In this document: piece after piece, positions 37,790 to 46,042 of the stretch | Layout: the number at the start of each line of letters is the position of its first letter | Numbering within the stretch: position 1 is the first letter of the stretch | NCBI RefSeq assembly: GCF_003148385.1 | Contig: NZ_CP029463.1 | Location: forward strand, 2,046,001 to 2,110,000 | Length of the DNA: 64,000 nt | Origin: Flavobacterium sediminis | GTDB lineage: Bacteria; Bacteroidota; Bacteroidia; Flavobacteriales; Flavobacteriaceae | Direction: 5' to 3' | Translations under genes and position numbers: made by a program | Notes under the pieces: generated by a model | What the model saw: the letters and a program-made list of their open reading frames with translations, nothing else | What the model was told of the DNA's origin: nothing | The model's database searches: none

Positions 37790-38677
37790 ATGGATATCAA
37801 ATATTTCAGGCTCATAAAAACAATCAAAGAAGAAGGTAGCATTGCCAATTCTGCTGATAAGTTGTTTTTAACGCAATCTGCATTGAGCCATCAATTAAGA
37901 GAATTGGAAGAGCGTTTAGGATTTAAGGTATTTCACAGAAAACGAAACAAGTGGCAACTTACGGAAGAAGGTACCGAACTCTATAAAATGGGTAATTCCA
38001 TACTCGACAGTATAGAAAAGGGATTCCAAAATATTGAACAGTTGCGAACAGGTTCTGTGGGCAGCGTTAAAGTGAGTACGGAATGTTATAGTTTTTACCA
38101 GGGACTTTCTTCTTTCATTCAAAAAATGGGGATTTTATATCCTGAAATAGTGGTTGATTTGATTCTGGAAGCCACCCATCAACCTATTTCAAAAATTTTA
38201 TCGAACGAAATTGATATGGCCATTGTTACCCAAAAGCCAGTAAACGAAAGTTTGTCTAACATTGAAGTGTATGAAGATGAAATTTTTGCAATTGTCCATG
38301 ACGAAAATCCTTTAAGCCGGGTTGAATTTCTGGAAGCGGATGATTTTTCGAATGTTCATTTAATCATTCATTCTTTTCCCTTGGAAACAGTTTCGGTTTA
38401 CGACCGTTTTTTAAAACCGAACAGAATTACACCACTGAAAATTTCCGCCATCCCCTTAACGGAAGTTGCCCTTGAAATGGTAGATGCCAATATGGGGATT
38501 ATGTGCATGCCCAAGTGGGCTTTGAAATCCTTCAAACTTTCTGATAATTTAGCGTTTAAGCGAATTGGCAGGAATGGCTTGAAAAGAACCCATTATTTGG
38601 TGTTTCGAAAGGCTGACAGAGATAAAAAGTATATCAATGATTTTATCGCCAACTTTGAGGACGATTTTTCAAAGTAG
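37790..38677 (+). CDS. LysR-family transcriptional regulator
   Basis: A 295-aa LysR-type regulator. The winged helix-turn-helix is at residues 1-60 (GSIANSADKLFLTQSALSHQLRELEERLGFKVFHR), and the effector-binding domain spans about 90-290. It is divergent from the rhodanese-GNAT unit, so it likely controls that unit in response to a small molecule. The effector cannot be predicted. Confidence 0.9.
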   Translation: MDIKYFRLIKTIKEEGSIANSADKLFLTQSALSHQLRELEERLGFKVFHRKRNKWQLTEEGTELYKMGNSILDSIEKGFQNIEQLRTGSVGSVKVSTECYSFYQGLSSFIQKMGILYPEIVVDLILEATHQPISKILSNEIDMAIVTQKPVNESLSNIEVYEDEIFAIVHDENPLSRVEFLEADDFSNVHLIIHSFPLETVSVYDRFLKPNRITPLKISAIPLTEVALEMVDANMGIMCMPKWALKSFKLSDNLAFKRIGRNGLKRTHYLVFRKADRDKKYINDFIANFEDDFSK

Positions 38678-38727
38678 TGATTTTTCCAACTTATGACCAT
38701 CTCTATCCAAAAAAGCGCTGTTTTACG

Positions 38728-38735
38728 TAATTTTG
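38728..38735 (+). promoter_or_regulatory. -7 element for the Crp/Fnr gene
   Basis: TAATTTTG matches TAnnTTTG, 20 bases before the ATG at 38756. Confidence 0.55.
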
Positions 38736-38755
38736 GGTTCAGATTCATATAGATC

Positions 38756-39385
38756 ATGGATAGTAAAACGAGTATTTCCCAACTTAACCTGTTTAAAGAG
38801 CCTGAACTGAAAGAGGAAATCCAAAAAAATGGAGATATCCAATCGTTCAGCAAAGACGAATTATTAATCAGGGAAGGGCAGTATTTGAAAGTGTTGCCCA
38901 TAGTATTAAATGGCTCTATTCGAGTTTTTCAAACGTATGAAGACCGCGAAATAGTATTGTACTACGTGCTCCCGCAGGAAACGTGTATCATGTCGTTAGC
39001 AGCCTGTTTTTTCAATACCGGTAGCGCCTCAAATGCGGTTACAGAAGAAGACACAGAGGTGTTGTTCATTCCTTCGCATCTCATTCCGATATGGCAAAAA
39101 AAATATCCTTCATGGAATGAGTTTATTTTAAAAGCTTATAGAAACAGGTACAATGAATTGTTGGAGGCTTTCAATAACGTTGTTTTTAAAAAAATAGATG
39201 AACGGATTATGATCTATCTTGAAGAGCACGCCACTAAGAACAACTCGAGAAATATTCCTTTATCCCATCAGGCTTTGGCTTATGAATTGGGAACCACTCG
39301 GGTTGTGGTTTCAAGGATTCTTAAAAATTTTGAGATAGAAGGGAAAGTTATCTTGCATAGGGGCTATATTGAATTAAAAAAATAG
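38756..39385 (+). CDS. Crp/Fnr-family transcriptional regulator
   Basis: A 209-aa regulator with an N-terminal cyclic-nucleotide-like sensor domain (about residues 20-130) and a C-terminal Crp-type helix-turn-helix (about 150-205, LSHQALAYELGTTRVVVSRILKNFEIEGKV). The Cys residues (CIMSLAACF) are in the sensor domain, but no Fnr-type iron-sulfur motif is seen. It lies in the same accessory stretch as the rhodanese gene, and Crp-like proteins are often found with sulfur-transfer genes in Bacteroidetes. Confidence 0.88.
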   Translation: MDSKTSISQLNLFKEPELKEEIQKNGDIQSFSKDELLIREGQYLKVLPIVLNGSIRVFQTYEDREIVLYYVLPQETCIMSLAACFFNTGSASNAVTEEDTEVLFIPSHLIPIWQKKYPSWNEFILKAYRNRYNELLEAFNNVVFKKIDERIMIYLEEHATKNNSRNIPLSHQALAYELGTTRVVVSRILKNFEIEGKVILHRGYIELKK

Positions 39386-39466
39386 CGGCATTGTATCTTT
39401 TGATACCGTTCGGTCAGCCTTTCTCTTATGAAATTTGTTGTATTAATTTTTAAAATCATTAATACA

Positions 39467-40150
39467 ATGAAGACAAAACACACTGCATCTACATTAGCAT
39501 TTTTTTGCTTAAGTATTTTTTTTACAAACGCTGCTTCAGCCCAGACATCCAGCTCAGGAAGTTCAAATAAGGTTTTACTGATTACTTCGGCTCAGGTCGA
39601 TCTATTGTCTGAAGAAGGCAAAGCATGGGGTTTCACTAAAGACTCTGAAGAAAAGAATCGGATCAGAGAAAACCTTAAAAAGATTATAAAGGAAGCAAGG
39701 AAGCAACATATTCCTATTATTCATTCTCCTGTAGGGTTTGACTATGAACTAATGGCAGGCTATAAACCACTGAACACCTTCCAGAAAATAATCATTGAGA
39801 ACAGATTATTGGAAATCAATGCTCCGGGAAGCAAGTTTATTCCGGAAGCGTTTCCTTTGGAAAATGAAATTGTGCTACCGTACCGACAAGGGTTTTCATC
39901 ATTCTGGGCCAAATCGATCCAGGAGCAATTGAAAAAACTAAGGGTTGACACCATATACATTGCTGGGATGTTGGCAGAAGGCTGTGTAGAATCCCATGTC
40001 AGGGACGCCGCTGAGAACGGTTATTCCACCGTTGTGATATCAGATGCCATTGGTTCTACCAGCTTAGAACTGTTGGACGTATCGATGAAAACACTTTCTC
40101 TTCACGCCAAAGCTTTGATCAGTACAGAGGAATTTTTAAAAAACAACTAA
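39467..40150 (+). CDS. Exported isochorismatase-like cysteine hydrolase
   Basis: A 227-aa protein of the isochorismatase-like fold. The catalytic Cys lies in IAGMLAEGCVESHVRDAAENGY, and the segments LLITSAQVDLL (which replaces the usual LLVIDMQ) and PYRQGFSSFW match the family. Unusually there is a clear N-terminal signal peptide (hydrophobic to about residue 23, ending NAASAQ), so the enzyme is exported. I start at ATG 39467, which gives a normal signal peptide; an in-frame ATG 39 bases upstream gives two hydrophobic stretches. The Asp of the usual DMQ motif is not in its normal setting (SAQVD), so activity is uncertain. Confidence 0.8.
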   Translation: MKTKHTASTLAFFCLSIFFTNAASAQTSSSGSSNKVLLITSAQVDLLSEEGKAWGFTKDSEEKNRIRENLKKIIKEARKQHIPIIHSPVGFDYELMAGYKPLNTFQKIIIENRLLEINAPGSKFIPEAFPLENEIVLPYRQGFSSFWAKSIQEQLKKLRVDTIYIAGMLAEGCVESHVRDAAENGYSTVVISDAIGSTSLELLDVSMKTLSLHAKALISTEEFLKNN

Positions 40151-40162
40151 TATTTTTTTACT

Positions 40163-40200
40163 GGGACTGTCAAAATACAGGCAGTTCCTTTCCTTTTTTA
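40163..40200 (+). terminator. Likely terminator after the isochorismatase-like gene
   Basis: GGGACTG at 40163-40169 pairs with CAGTTCC at 40182-40188 (one wobble), followed by a TTTCCTTTTTT tract. Confidence 0.5.
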
Positions 40201-40257
40201 ACCGATGCAGGAATGTAATTTTCGAAATAGTACAAGTACCGTATAAAAATCTAAAAA

Positions 40258-40414
40258 ATGGACAACAGGTTAAGAGTAGTCATTGGAACAACGGGGTAAG
40301 CAAGGTCAGGTTGTGATAAAAAACCTATTGCAAAAGAATCATACTGTTAGGACACTGGTTCGAAATCCTGATAAGTTTAATAAACTTATCAAACATGAAA
40401 AATGCAACAGTTGA
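40258..40414 (+). pseudogene. NmrA-like NAD(P)-binding protein, N-terminal remnant
   Basis: ATG at 40258 opens MDNRLRVVIGTTG, which runs into a stop. Another frame then continues GKQGQVVIKNLLQKNHTVRTLVRNPDKFNKL and stops at 40414. Together these are the first 50 residues of an NmrA/SDR-like Rossmann protein (GxTGxxG). The frame breaks at GGGG 40293-40296, where three G would fit, and the gene then ends far too early (family length about 280 aa). So it is a true truncated remnant as well as frameshifted. Confidence 0.7.
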
Positions 40415-40659
40415 AATTTTTCTGCCATTCACTAATTTAAATTTATTTCCCTAAGTAAAGCAACTTAAAATGAATTGTAATGTTAAGTATATCTGATTTG
40501 TAATAAATTTTATCTATTTCTCTTTTTGATAAATCTTATTTAGCGCATAGATAAAAAACTACAAGTAAACGGTTTTTGTCCACAAAGCAACTTTGTTTTA
40601 TTCTATAAGTTTGTCCTGTATATATGTGGTTATAAATTTACCTTTAAATACAAGAAGTT
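40415..40659. other. Gene-free region upstream of the exopolysaccharide cluster
   Basis: These 245 AT-rich bases have no ORF. They must hold the promoter for the receiver gene at 40660, but no exact TAnnTTTG is visible; TAAATTTACCTTTAA just before the ATG region contains near matches. Confidence 0.4.
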
Positions 40660-41025
40660 ATGGACAAAAAGAAAATAGTTTTAGTAGAAGACAATGCAGT
40701 ATTTTCAATGATACTGAAGTTTGTATTAGAAAAAGAAGGGTATTCTATGTTTTTGGCTGGTGACGGAAAAGAGGCTAAAACATTGATAGAGTCAGAAAAT
40801 CCGGATATAGTTTTGTTAGATGTTATGCTGCCTTATGTGAATGGTTTAGAGGTTGTTAGTTATGTTAGAGGGATGTTAGATATGACTATGCCTATTATTG
40901 TTTTTTCTGCATCAGGGCAAGACGATATGGTTCATAGAGTAAGAGGGGTCGGGGCAAATGACTTTATAGAAAAGCCTTTTGATCCGGATAGCCTTGTTGT
41001 GCGAATAAAACAATTTCTAAATTAA
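40660..41025 (+). CDS. Stand-alone receiver-domain response regulator
   Basis: A 121-aa protein that is a receiver domain alone. It has the acidic pair Glu10-Asp11, the phosphoacceptor Asp54 (VLLDVMLPYVNG), a Ser at 83 (IVFSAS) and Lys105 (EKPFD). There is no output domain, so it must signal through protein contact. It is the first gene of the polysaccharide cluster, 25 bases ahead of the HEAT-like protein, which makes that membrane protein or the glycosyltransferase its likely target. No kinase is next to it. Confidence 0.9.
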   Translation: MDKKKIVLVEDNAVFSMILKFVLEKEGYSMFLAGDGKEAKTLIESENPDIVLLDVMLPYVNGLEVVSYVRGMLDMTMPIIVFSASGQDDMVHRVRGVGANDFIEKPFDPDSLVVRIKQFLN

Positions 41026-41050
41026 AGGAGTATAGCACTTAATAATTGTG

Positions 41051-42142
41051 ATGGGAATAATACAGTACTTAAAAGACTACTATTACCAATTACCTTTATT
41101 GGTACAAGTAGTTTGGCTATTAATATTTTTTTTCATTTTATATATTCTTATTCTGATCTCATATATAGGTTTTATAAGAGGCGCATTAAGAAGCAAAAAC
41201 AAAGAACGCATTGTATACAAACGTTTTTTTGAAGACTTGTTGTTTAAGTATATAGTTGCGTCCAGTGCAGAAGAAAGGGACATAATTCTTGTTAAGTTTA
41301 ACAGGCAGATTTCAAAAAAATTCAGACGTAAAGTACTTGTATCTAGTTTATTTGGGGTTATGATGCAGGTTTCCGGAGAAAAGGAAGAGTCGGTAAAAAA
41401 GATATATAGTGAATCAGGTTTAGAGCAATTGGCTATTAAAGACTTAAAGATAGCGAACAAGTGGAATGTTATAGCAGGGGCTCTGGTAGAATTAATGAGG
41501 TTTAAAATTGATAGTGATGAAGCTAAGAATTACGCCAAACGATATATAAACCATGAACGGGAAGAAGTTAGAAGAAAGGCACACCTTTACCTGATATCTT
41601 TGTTTGGATTTAAAGGACTATTCTTCTTAGACGAGTTGACCGAAGGTCTTTCAGAATGGATACAGATTCAGTTACTTGAAAACCTCAGGAAGTTTGATGA
41701 CCGAGAAATGGAAGGATTACATTCATGGTTGCAGTCAAAGAACGATACAGTAGTACTGTTTGCATTAAAATTAGCACGAATATATAAACGTTCAGAAGTT
41801 AAGGACGACTTGTTTGAACTATTATCTCATGAAAATGTGAATATAAGAACATATACTATTATAGTATTAGTTAGTCTATTGGGTAGTGAAGCTAAAGAGA
41901 GGATCAGACCGAAATTTAATGCTTTGGCTCTTGAAGAAAAGATATGTTTTCTTGAATTATTAGAAAAAGAAGCGACACCGGAAGATATTTTACTTGCTAA
42001 AGAGAATTTGCAGAATGAAAATTTAGAGCTATCCTTTTTAGCACAAAAAATAATAGCGATCAACAACTCACTAACTATGGAGAGTTTGAACGATTTACAA
42101 TCAAGGCAACTTTCTTCTGTTGCGCTAAAGTCAAAAAAGTAA
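41051..42142 (+). CDS. Membrane-anchored HEAT-like repeat protein
   Basis: A 363-aa protein with one N-terminal transmembrane helix (about residues 16-40) and a cytoplasmic all-helical region that reads as degenerate HEAT repeats (EEVRRKAHLYLISLFG, KNDTVVLFALKLARIYKRSEV, ENVNIRTYTIIVLVSLLG). I start at ATG 41051; a GTG sits immediately before it. No enzyme motif is seen. It lies between a receiver protein and a glycosyltransferase, 13 bases before the latter, which suggests it is a scaffold relaying phospho-signals to the synthase. This is inference. Confidence 0.7.
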   Translation: MGIIQYLKDYYYQLPLLVQVVWLLIFFFILYILILISYIGFIRGALRSKNKERIVYKRFFEDLLFKYIVASSAEERDIILVKFNRQISKKFRRKVLVSSLFGVMMQVSGEKEESVKKIYSESGLEQLAIKDLKIANKWNVIAGALVELMRFKIDSDEAKNYAKRYINHEREEVRRKAHLYLISLFGFKGLFFLDELTEGLSEWIQIQLLENLRKFDDREMEGLHSWLQSKNDTVVLFALKLARIYKRSEVKDDLFELLSHENVNIRTYTIIVLVSLLGSEAKERIRPKFNALALEEKICFLELLEKEATPEDILLAKENLQNENLELSFLAQKIIAINNSLTMESLNDLQSRQLSSVALKSKK

Positions 42143-42155
42143 TAACTATAAAGCA

Positions 42156-43589
42156 ATGACAGTAATTCATATAATATTTGAGATATGTAATTATATTTTC
42201 TTTGGTTTTACAATATTGATTACAATATCGTATGTTGTTTTGGGGTTTATCTCAAGAAGTGAAACCGAAGAGTATCTAAGAAAAAATCATTTTGTTAATT
42301 ATAAAGATATTCCATCATCTTCAGTATCTCCGGCTATAACGATTGTAGCTCCGGCGTATAACGAAAGCCTTAACATTATTGAGAGTACCCGGTCTTTGAT
42401 GTCGCTTCATTATGTTAATTACGATATTATTGTTGTAAACGACGGAAGTGATGATGACACTTTGGAAGAGCTTATTAAAGCTTATGATCTGGGACGGGTT
42501 GATGATTATATATTAAACGAGCAACTTAAAACAGAGCCTCTGCGAAAAGGTGTTTTTAAATCAAAGAATCCTGCTTTTGAAAAACTGACTGTCATTGATA
42601 AAGAAAACGGGGGAAAATCAGATGCGCTTAATATGGGATTCAACATTAGCAGAAGCAAGTATGTGGTAAGTATTGATGTTGACTGTTTATTAGTTGAAGA
42701 TGCACTTCAAAGGATGGTAAAACCCTTTCTGGAAGAAACCAAAAAAAGGGTTATTGCTTCAGGAGGAGTTATACGTTTAGCGAATGCATGTACCATAAAG
42801 GATGGCCGGTTATTAGAAATTAATTTGCCGAAAAGGATGTTGGTTCGTGCGCAGATTATAGAATATCTCAGAGCTTTTTTATTAGGTCGAATGGCATGGA
42901 GCCGACTTAATGGTCTCTTGGTAATTTCCGGAGCTTTCGGACTTTTTGATCGAAAAACCGTCATTGAAGTCGGAGGGTATGATAGAGATACTGTCGGAGA
43001 AGATATGGAACTTGTCGTACGCATGAGACGCTATATGGAGGATAAAGGAGAAGCTTATAAAGTATCTTATATTCCGGATCCGTTGTGTTGGACTGAAGTC
43101 CCTGATGATCGTAAAGTTTTTGTTTCACAGCGAAATCGTTGGACACGAGGTACTATAGAAACGCTAAGAAAGCATAGAAAACTAGGATTTAACAGAAAGT
43201 ATGGATTTTTGGGTATGATAAGTATGCCGTATTGGTTTATTTTTGAACGTTTGGCTCCTATTATCGAAGTGGTGGGAATTATCTATTTTGCCATGCTGTT
43301 GATATTCAGAGGGGTAAGATGGGATTATGCAATAGCATTCTTCGTTTTGTTTTATTTGTTCTCCGTTATTTTTTCATTGGTTACCCTATATGCAGAGGAA
43401 TTGACCTTTGGGCAGTACTTAAAAAAAGGATACGGTCGAAAACTTATTTTGATGTGTTTTCTGGAACCTTTTATCTTACACCCACTTGTGCTTTATGCAG
43501 CCATTAAAGGAAATTTTATCTATTATTTCAGCAAAGAAAAAAAATGGGGCAACATGAAGCGAAAAGGATTGACCAATGAACATGCATAA
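42156..43589 (+). CDS. Processive family 2 glycosyltransferase (membrane)
   Basis: A 477-aa GT2 enzyme with an N-terminal helix (about residues 5-30), a catalytic domain and three or four C-terminal helices (about 355-455). Catalytic motifs are VAPAYNES...VVNDGSDDD, the DxD SIDVDC (about 172-177), GEDMELVVRMRR (about 284-295) and QRNRWTRG (about 325-332; the Q-x-x-R-W motif of processive synthases such as BcsA, PgaC and hyaluronan synthase). So it likely polymerises and extrudes a sugar chain through the inner membrane. The sugar cannot be predicted. It is followed by an LTA-synthase-like gene after 18 bases. Confidence 0.88.
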   Translation: MTVIHIIFEICNYIFFGFTILITISYVVLGFISRSETEEYLRKNHFVNYKDIPSSSVSPAITIVAPAYNESLNIIESTRSLMSLHYVNYDIIVVNDGSDDDTLEELIKAYDLGRVDDYILNEQLKTEPLRKGVFKSKNPAFEKLTVIDKENGGKSDALNMGFNISRSKYVVSIDVDCLLVEDALQRMVKPFLEETKKRVIASGGVIRLANACTIKDGRLLEINLPKRMLVRAQIIEYLRAFLLGRMAWSRLNGLLVISGAFGLFDRKTVIEVGGYDRDTVGEDMELVVRMRRYMEDKGEAYKVSYIPDPLCWTEVPDDRKVFVSQRNRWTRGTIETLRKHRKLGFNRKYGFLGMISMPYWFIFERLAPIIEVVGIIYFAMLLIFRGVRWDYAIAFFVLFYLFSVIFSLVTLYAEELTFGQYLKKGYGRKLILMCFLEPFILHPLVLYAAIKGNFIYYFSKEKKWGNMKRKGLTNEHA

Positions 43590-43607
43590 AAAGAAAATCT
43601 TAAATCA

Positions 43608-46031
43608 ATGAAGATTAGTTCACAAAATAATAATGACATTCGTAGTTTTGCTAATTTGACTTTGGCTTTGATATTCCTTTTTTGCCTGATGAGCCTTTTT
43701 GAGCTTGTCATGATAAAATCTATGAATGACAGCTTTGCCTTGGTTTATCTGTTAAAAATCACAAATGATTTTTGGGCAGGGTTATTAATAGGTCTTTTGC
43801 TGTTTCCTTTATATTCGGTTTTGAGGTTATTAACTAAAAAGAACAGCATTAAGGTTGTTAAAGTACTGTTTGTAGTTGTGGTAATTGTTCAGTTTGCTTT
43901 GGTAAAATATAGTATTTCTACCTTATTGAACTTGGGTGCAGATTTTTTAGGGTATTCTTTTAATGATATAACTCATACCGTAACCGCATCTGAAACTTTT
44001 TCAATAGGATATTTTATCCCGTTTGTGATCTTCCCGCTTCTATTCTTGTTTTCGTACGGAATAATTGCTAAATACCTAAGTAATATTAATTTAATTGCTG
44101 GGATGTTGTTTTTAATGTTACTGTTAGGTTTGTTGAAGATGACATCTGATCTTACTCCAGAAATAAAATATCAAAATAAATTAGTCTTTTTAATCAGCGA
44201 CATTATTCACTCCCAAAAGGAGAAGCGTAAATTGGATACTGAAGCCTTCAAAGGAAAGGAATACCCTTTGTTAAGACCGTTTAGTCAGTCAAAAGATGTA
44301 CTTACTCCGTTTTTTAGCATCAAAAATGGAGAGAAACCTAATGTAGTGATCATCATTGTAGAAGGATTAGGAGGTGATTTTGTAGGAAATGGTACTTACC
44401 ATGGCTTTACACCATATTTGGATTCATTGACCTCAAAATCGTTGTACTGGGAAAATTTTGTAAGCAATACAGGTCGTACATTTGGAGTAGTTCCTTCTTT
44501 GCTGGGATCATTACCGTATGGGCACGAAGGCTTCTTAGAACTTACTGATACACCGAGTCACTTATCTCTCATCAGTGTGTTAAAACAAAATGGTTATACA
44601 ACGTCTTATTACTGCGGAGATAAATCGGCTTTTGATAAAAAAATAAATTTTTTAGAATATAATAATATAGACCATGTGGTTGATGAAGACGGCTATGGTT
44701 TAGAGTATGCTAAGACGGAACAGGATTCAAGAGGATTTTCTTGGGGATATCCGGATGAACTTATATTTAAGAAAGCCTTAGCATCCATAAATTCTAAGCC
44801 AGATCCCAGACTGGATATTATTATGACGCTTACGAATCATGAACCTTTTATTTTTCCGTCAAAGGAAGCGTATAAAGTGAAGATTGACAGTATCTTGTCA
44901 TCTGATCTAAAATTTGCGGGCATTAAGAAAGAGGTACTTGCAAATAAAGATATTTTTGCGAGTTTAGTTTATACAGATAATTCTATAAAAGATTTCATGC
45001 TTGCTTATGCCAAGCGAAAGGATTACAATAATACTGTATTTATCATTACCGGAGACCACAGACTTATTCCGGTTACACAAAAAGATAATCTGTGTAGGTA
45101 TCACGTACCATTATTTATTTTTAGCCCAATGCTGAAAACATCAAAAACATTTAAGTCTGTTTCATCTCATTGGGATATCGCCCCTAGTCTGTTAACATTT
45201 CTGACCAATAATTACGAGTTCAACAAACCTGAAAAAATAGCTTGGATGAGTGATGGACTTGATACTGTGGCAGATTTCAGAAATGTACATAAAATTCCTT
45301 TGATGCGTTATAAAGGAAATATAGAAGATTACATATACAATGATTATTTGTATTCTGAGGGCGAACTATATAAGATGGACAAAGATTTTAACGTACACAA
45401 GGAGAATAATAGAAAACTCCTTAAGCCTGTTTTAGATTCCTTAACAGCATTTAAACAATTGAACAATTACCTTACCAGAGAGAACAAGATCTTTCCGGAT
45501 TCTTTGGTTCGTATTTACGTTAAATCGAGAAAGAAATTTTCTCAGGAACAACAAGAAAAGGTAGAAAGAATGACAAAAGGGATGGATTTTGAACAGGCTT
45601 TTCAACTGGCAAGAGAGAAGGCTTTTACCAAGGAATATGATGATGCCTTATTACTTTGCGATTATATTTTGGATGCAAAGCCAAACCATTCAGATTGTCG
45701 TGCTTTAAAGGGACGGGTGTTGGCGTGGAAAGGCGACTACTCAGGGGCTGAGGTAGAGTTGTTGAAAGTTATCAAAGGAGTACCCCGACATTATGATAGT
45801 TATATAGCATTGATAGATGTATATCATTGGTCAAAACAAGAATATAAATTAAAGGAGATACTAAAAAAAGCATTGAGGAATGGTGCAAATGATCCGCAGA
45901 TTAGTTTTGAAATGGCTAAGGAGTATGCAAGAACGGGTTCTTTTGATAAGGCAAATAAAATAATGGATAGCATTATAGAGCACTATCCGGAAAGAGAGGA
46001 GTATTTAACATTTAAAGAGACTTTAAAATAG
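43608..46031 (+). CDS. LTA synthase/OpgB-family phosphoglycerol transferase with C-terminal TPR region
   Basis: An 807-aa protein with five predicted N-terminal helices (about residues 15-195), then an alkaline-phosphatase-fold domain (about 243-560). Active-site residues of LtaS can be placed: Glu252 (IIVEGLGG), the threonine nucleophile Thr291 (GRT), His411 (TNHEPF), and Asp483-His484 (ITGDH). So it should transfer phosphoglycerol from a lipid to an acceptor at the outer face of the inner membrane. The last 150 residues (about 650-807) are TPR-like helices, not part of LtaS or OpgB. It lies between a GT2 and a TPR-barrel protein. Confidence 0.85.
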   Translation: MKISSQNNNDIRSFANLTLALIFLFCLMSLFELVMIKSMNDSFALVYLLKITNDFWAGLLIGLLLFPLYSVLRLLTKKNSIKVVKVLFVVVVIVQFALVKYSISTLLNLGADFLGYSFNDITHTVTASETFSIGYFIPFVIFPLLFLFSYGIIAKYLSNINLIAGMLFLMLLLGLLKMTSDLTPEIKYQNKLVFLISDIIHSQKEKRKLDTEAFKGKEYPLLRPFSQSKDVLTPFFSIKNGEKPNVVIIIVEGLGGDFVGNGTYHGFTPYLDSLTSKSLYWENFVSNTGRTFGVVPSLLGSLPYGHEGFLELTDTPSHLSLISVLKQNGYTTSYYCGDKSAFDKKINFLEYNNIDHVVDEDGYGLEYAKTEQDSRGFSWGYPDELIFKKALASINSKPDPRLDIIMTLTNHEPFIFPSKEAYKVKIDSILSSDLKFAGIKKEVLANKDIFASLVYTDNSIKDFMLAYAKRKDYNNTVFIITGDHRLIPVTQKDNLCRYHVPLFIFSPMLKTSKTFKSVSSHWDIAPSLLTFLTNNYEFNKPEKIAWMSDGLDTVADFRNVHKIPLMRYKGNIEDYIYNDYLYSEGELYKMDKDFNVHKENNRKLLKPVLDSLTAFKQLNNYLTRENKIFPDSLVRIYVKSRKKFSQEQQEKVERMTKGMDFEQAFQLAREKAFTKEYDDALLLCDYILDAKPNHSDCRALKGRVLAWKGDYSGAEVELLKVIKGVPRHYDSYIALIDVYHWSKQEYKLKEILKKALRNGANDPQISFEMAKEYARTGSFDKANKIMDSIIEHYPEREEYLTFKETLK

Positions 46032-46042
46032 ACATTTTTATA

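Noticed and set aside
40350..40375. TTCGAAATCC resembling the tRNA-Arg T-loop, as a possible attachment-site repeat
   Set aside because: It matches only a short part of the tRNA and is explained by the LVRNPDK codons of the NmrA-like remnant.
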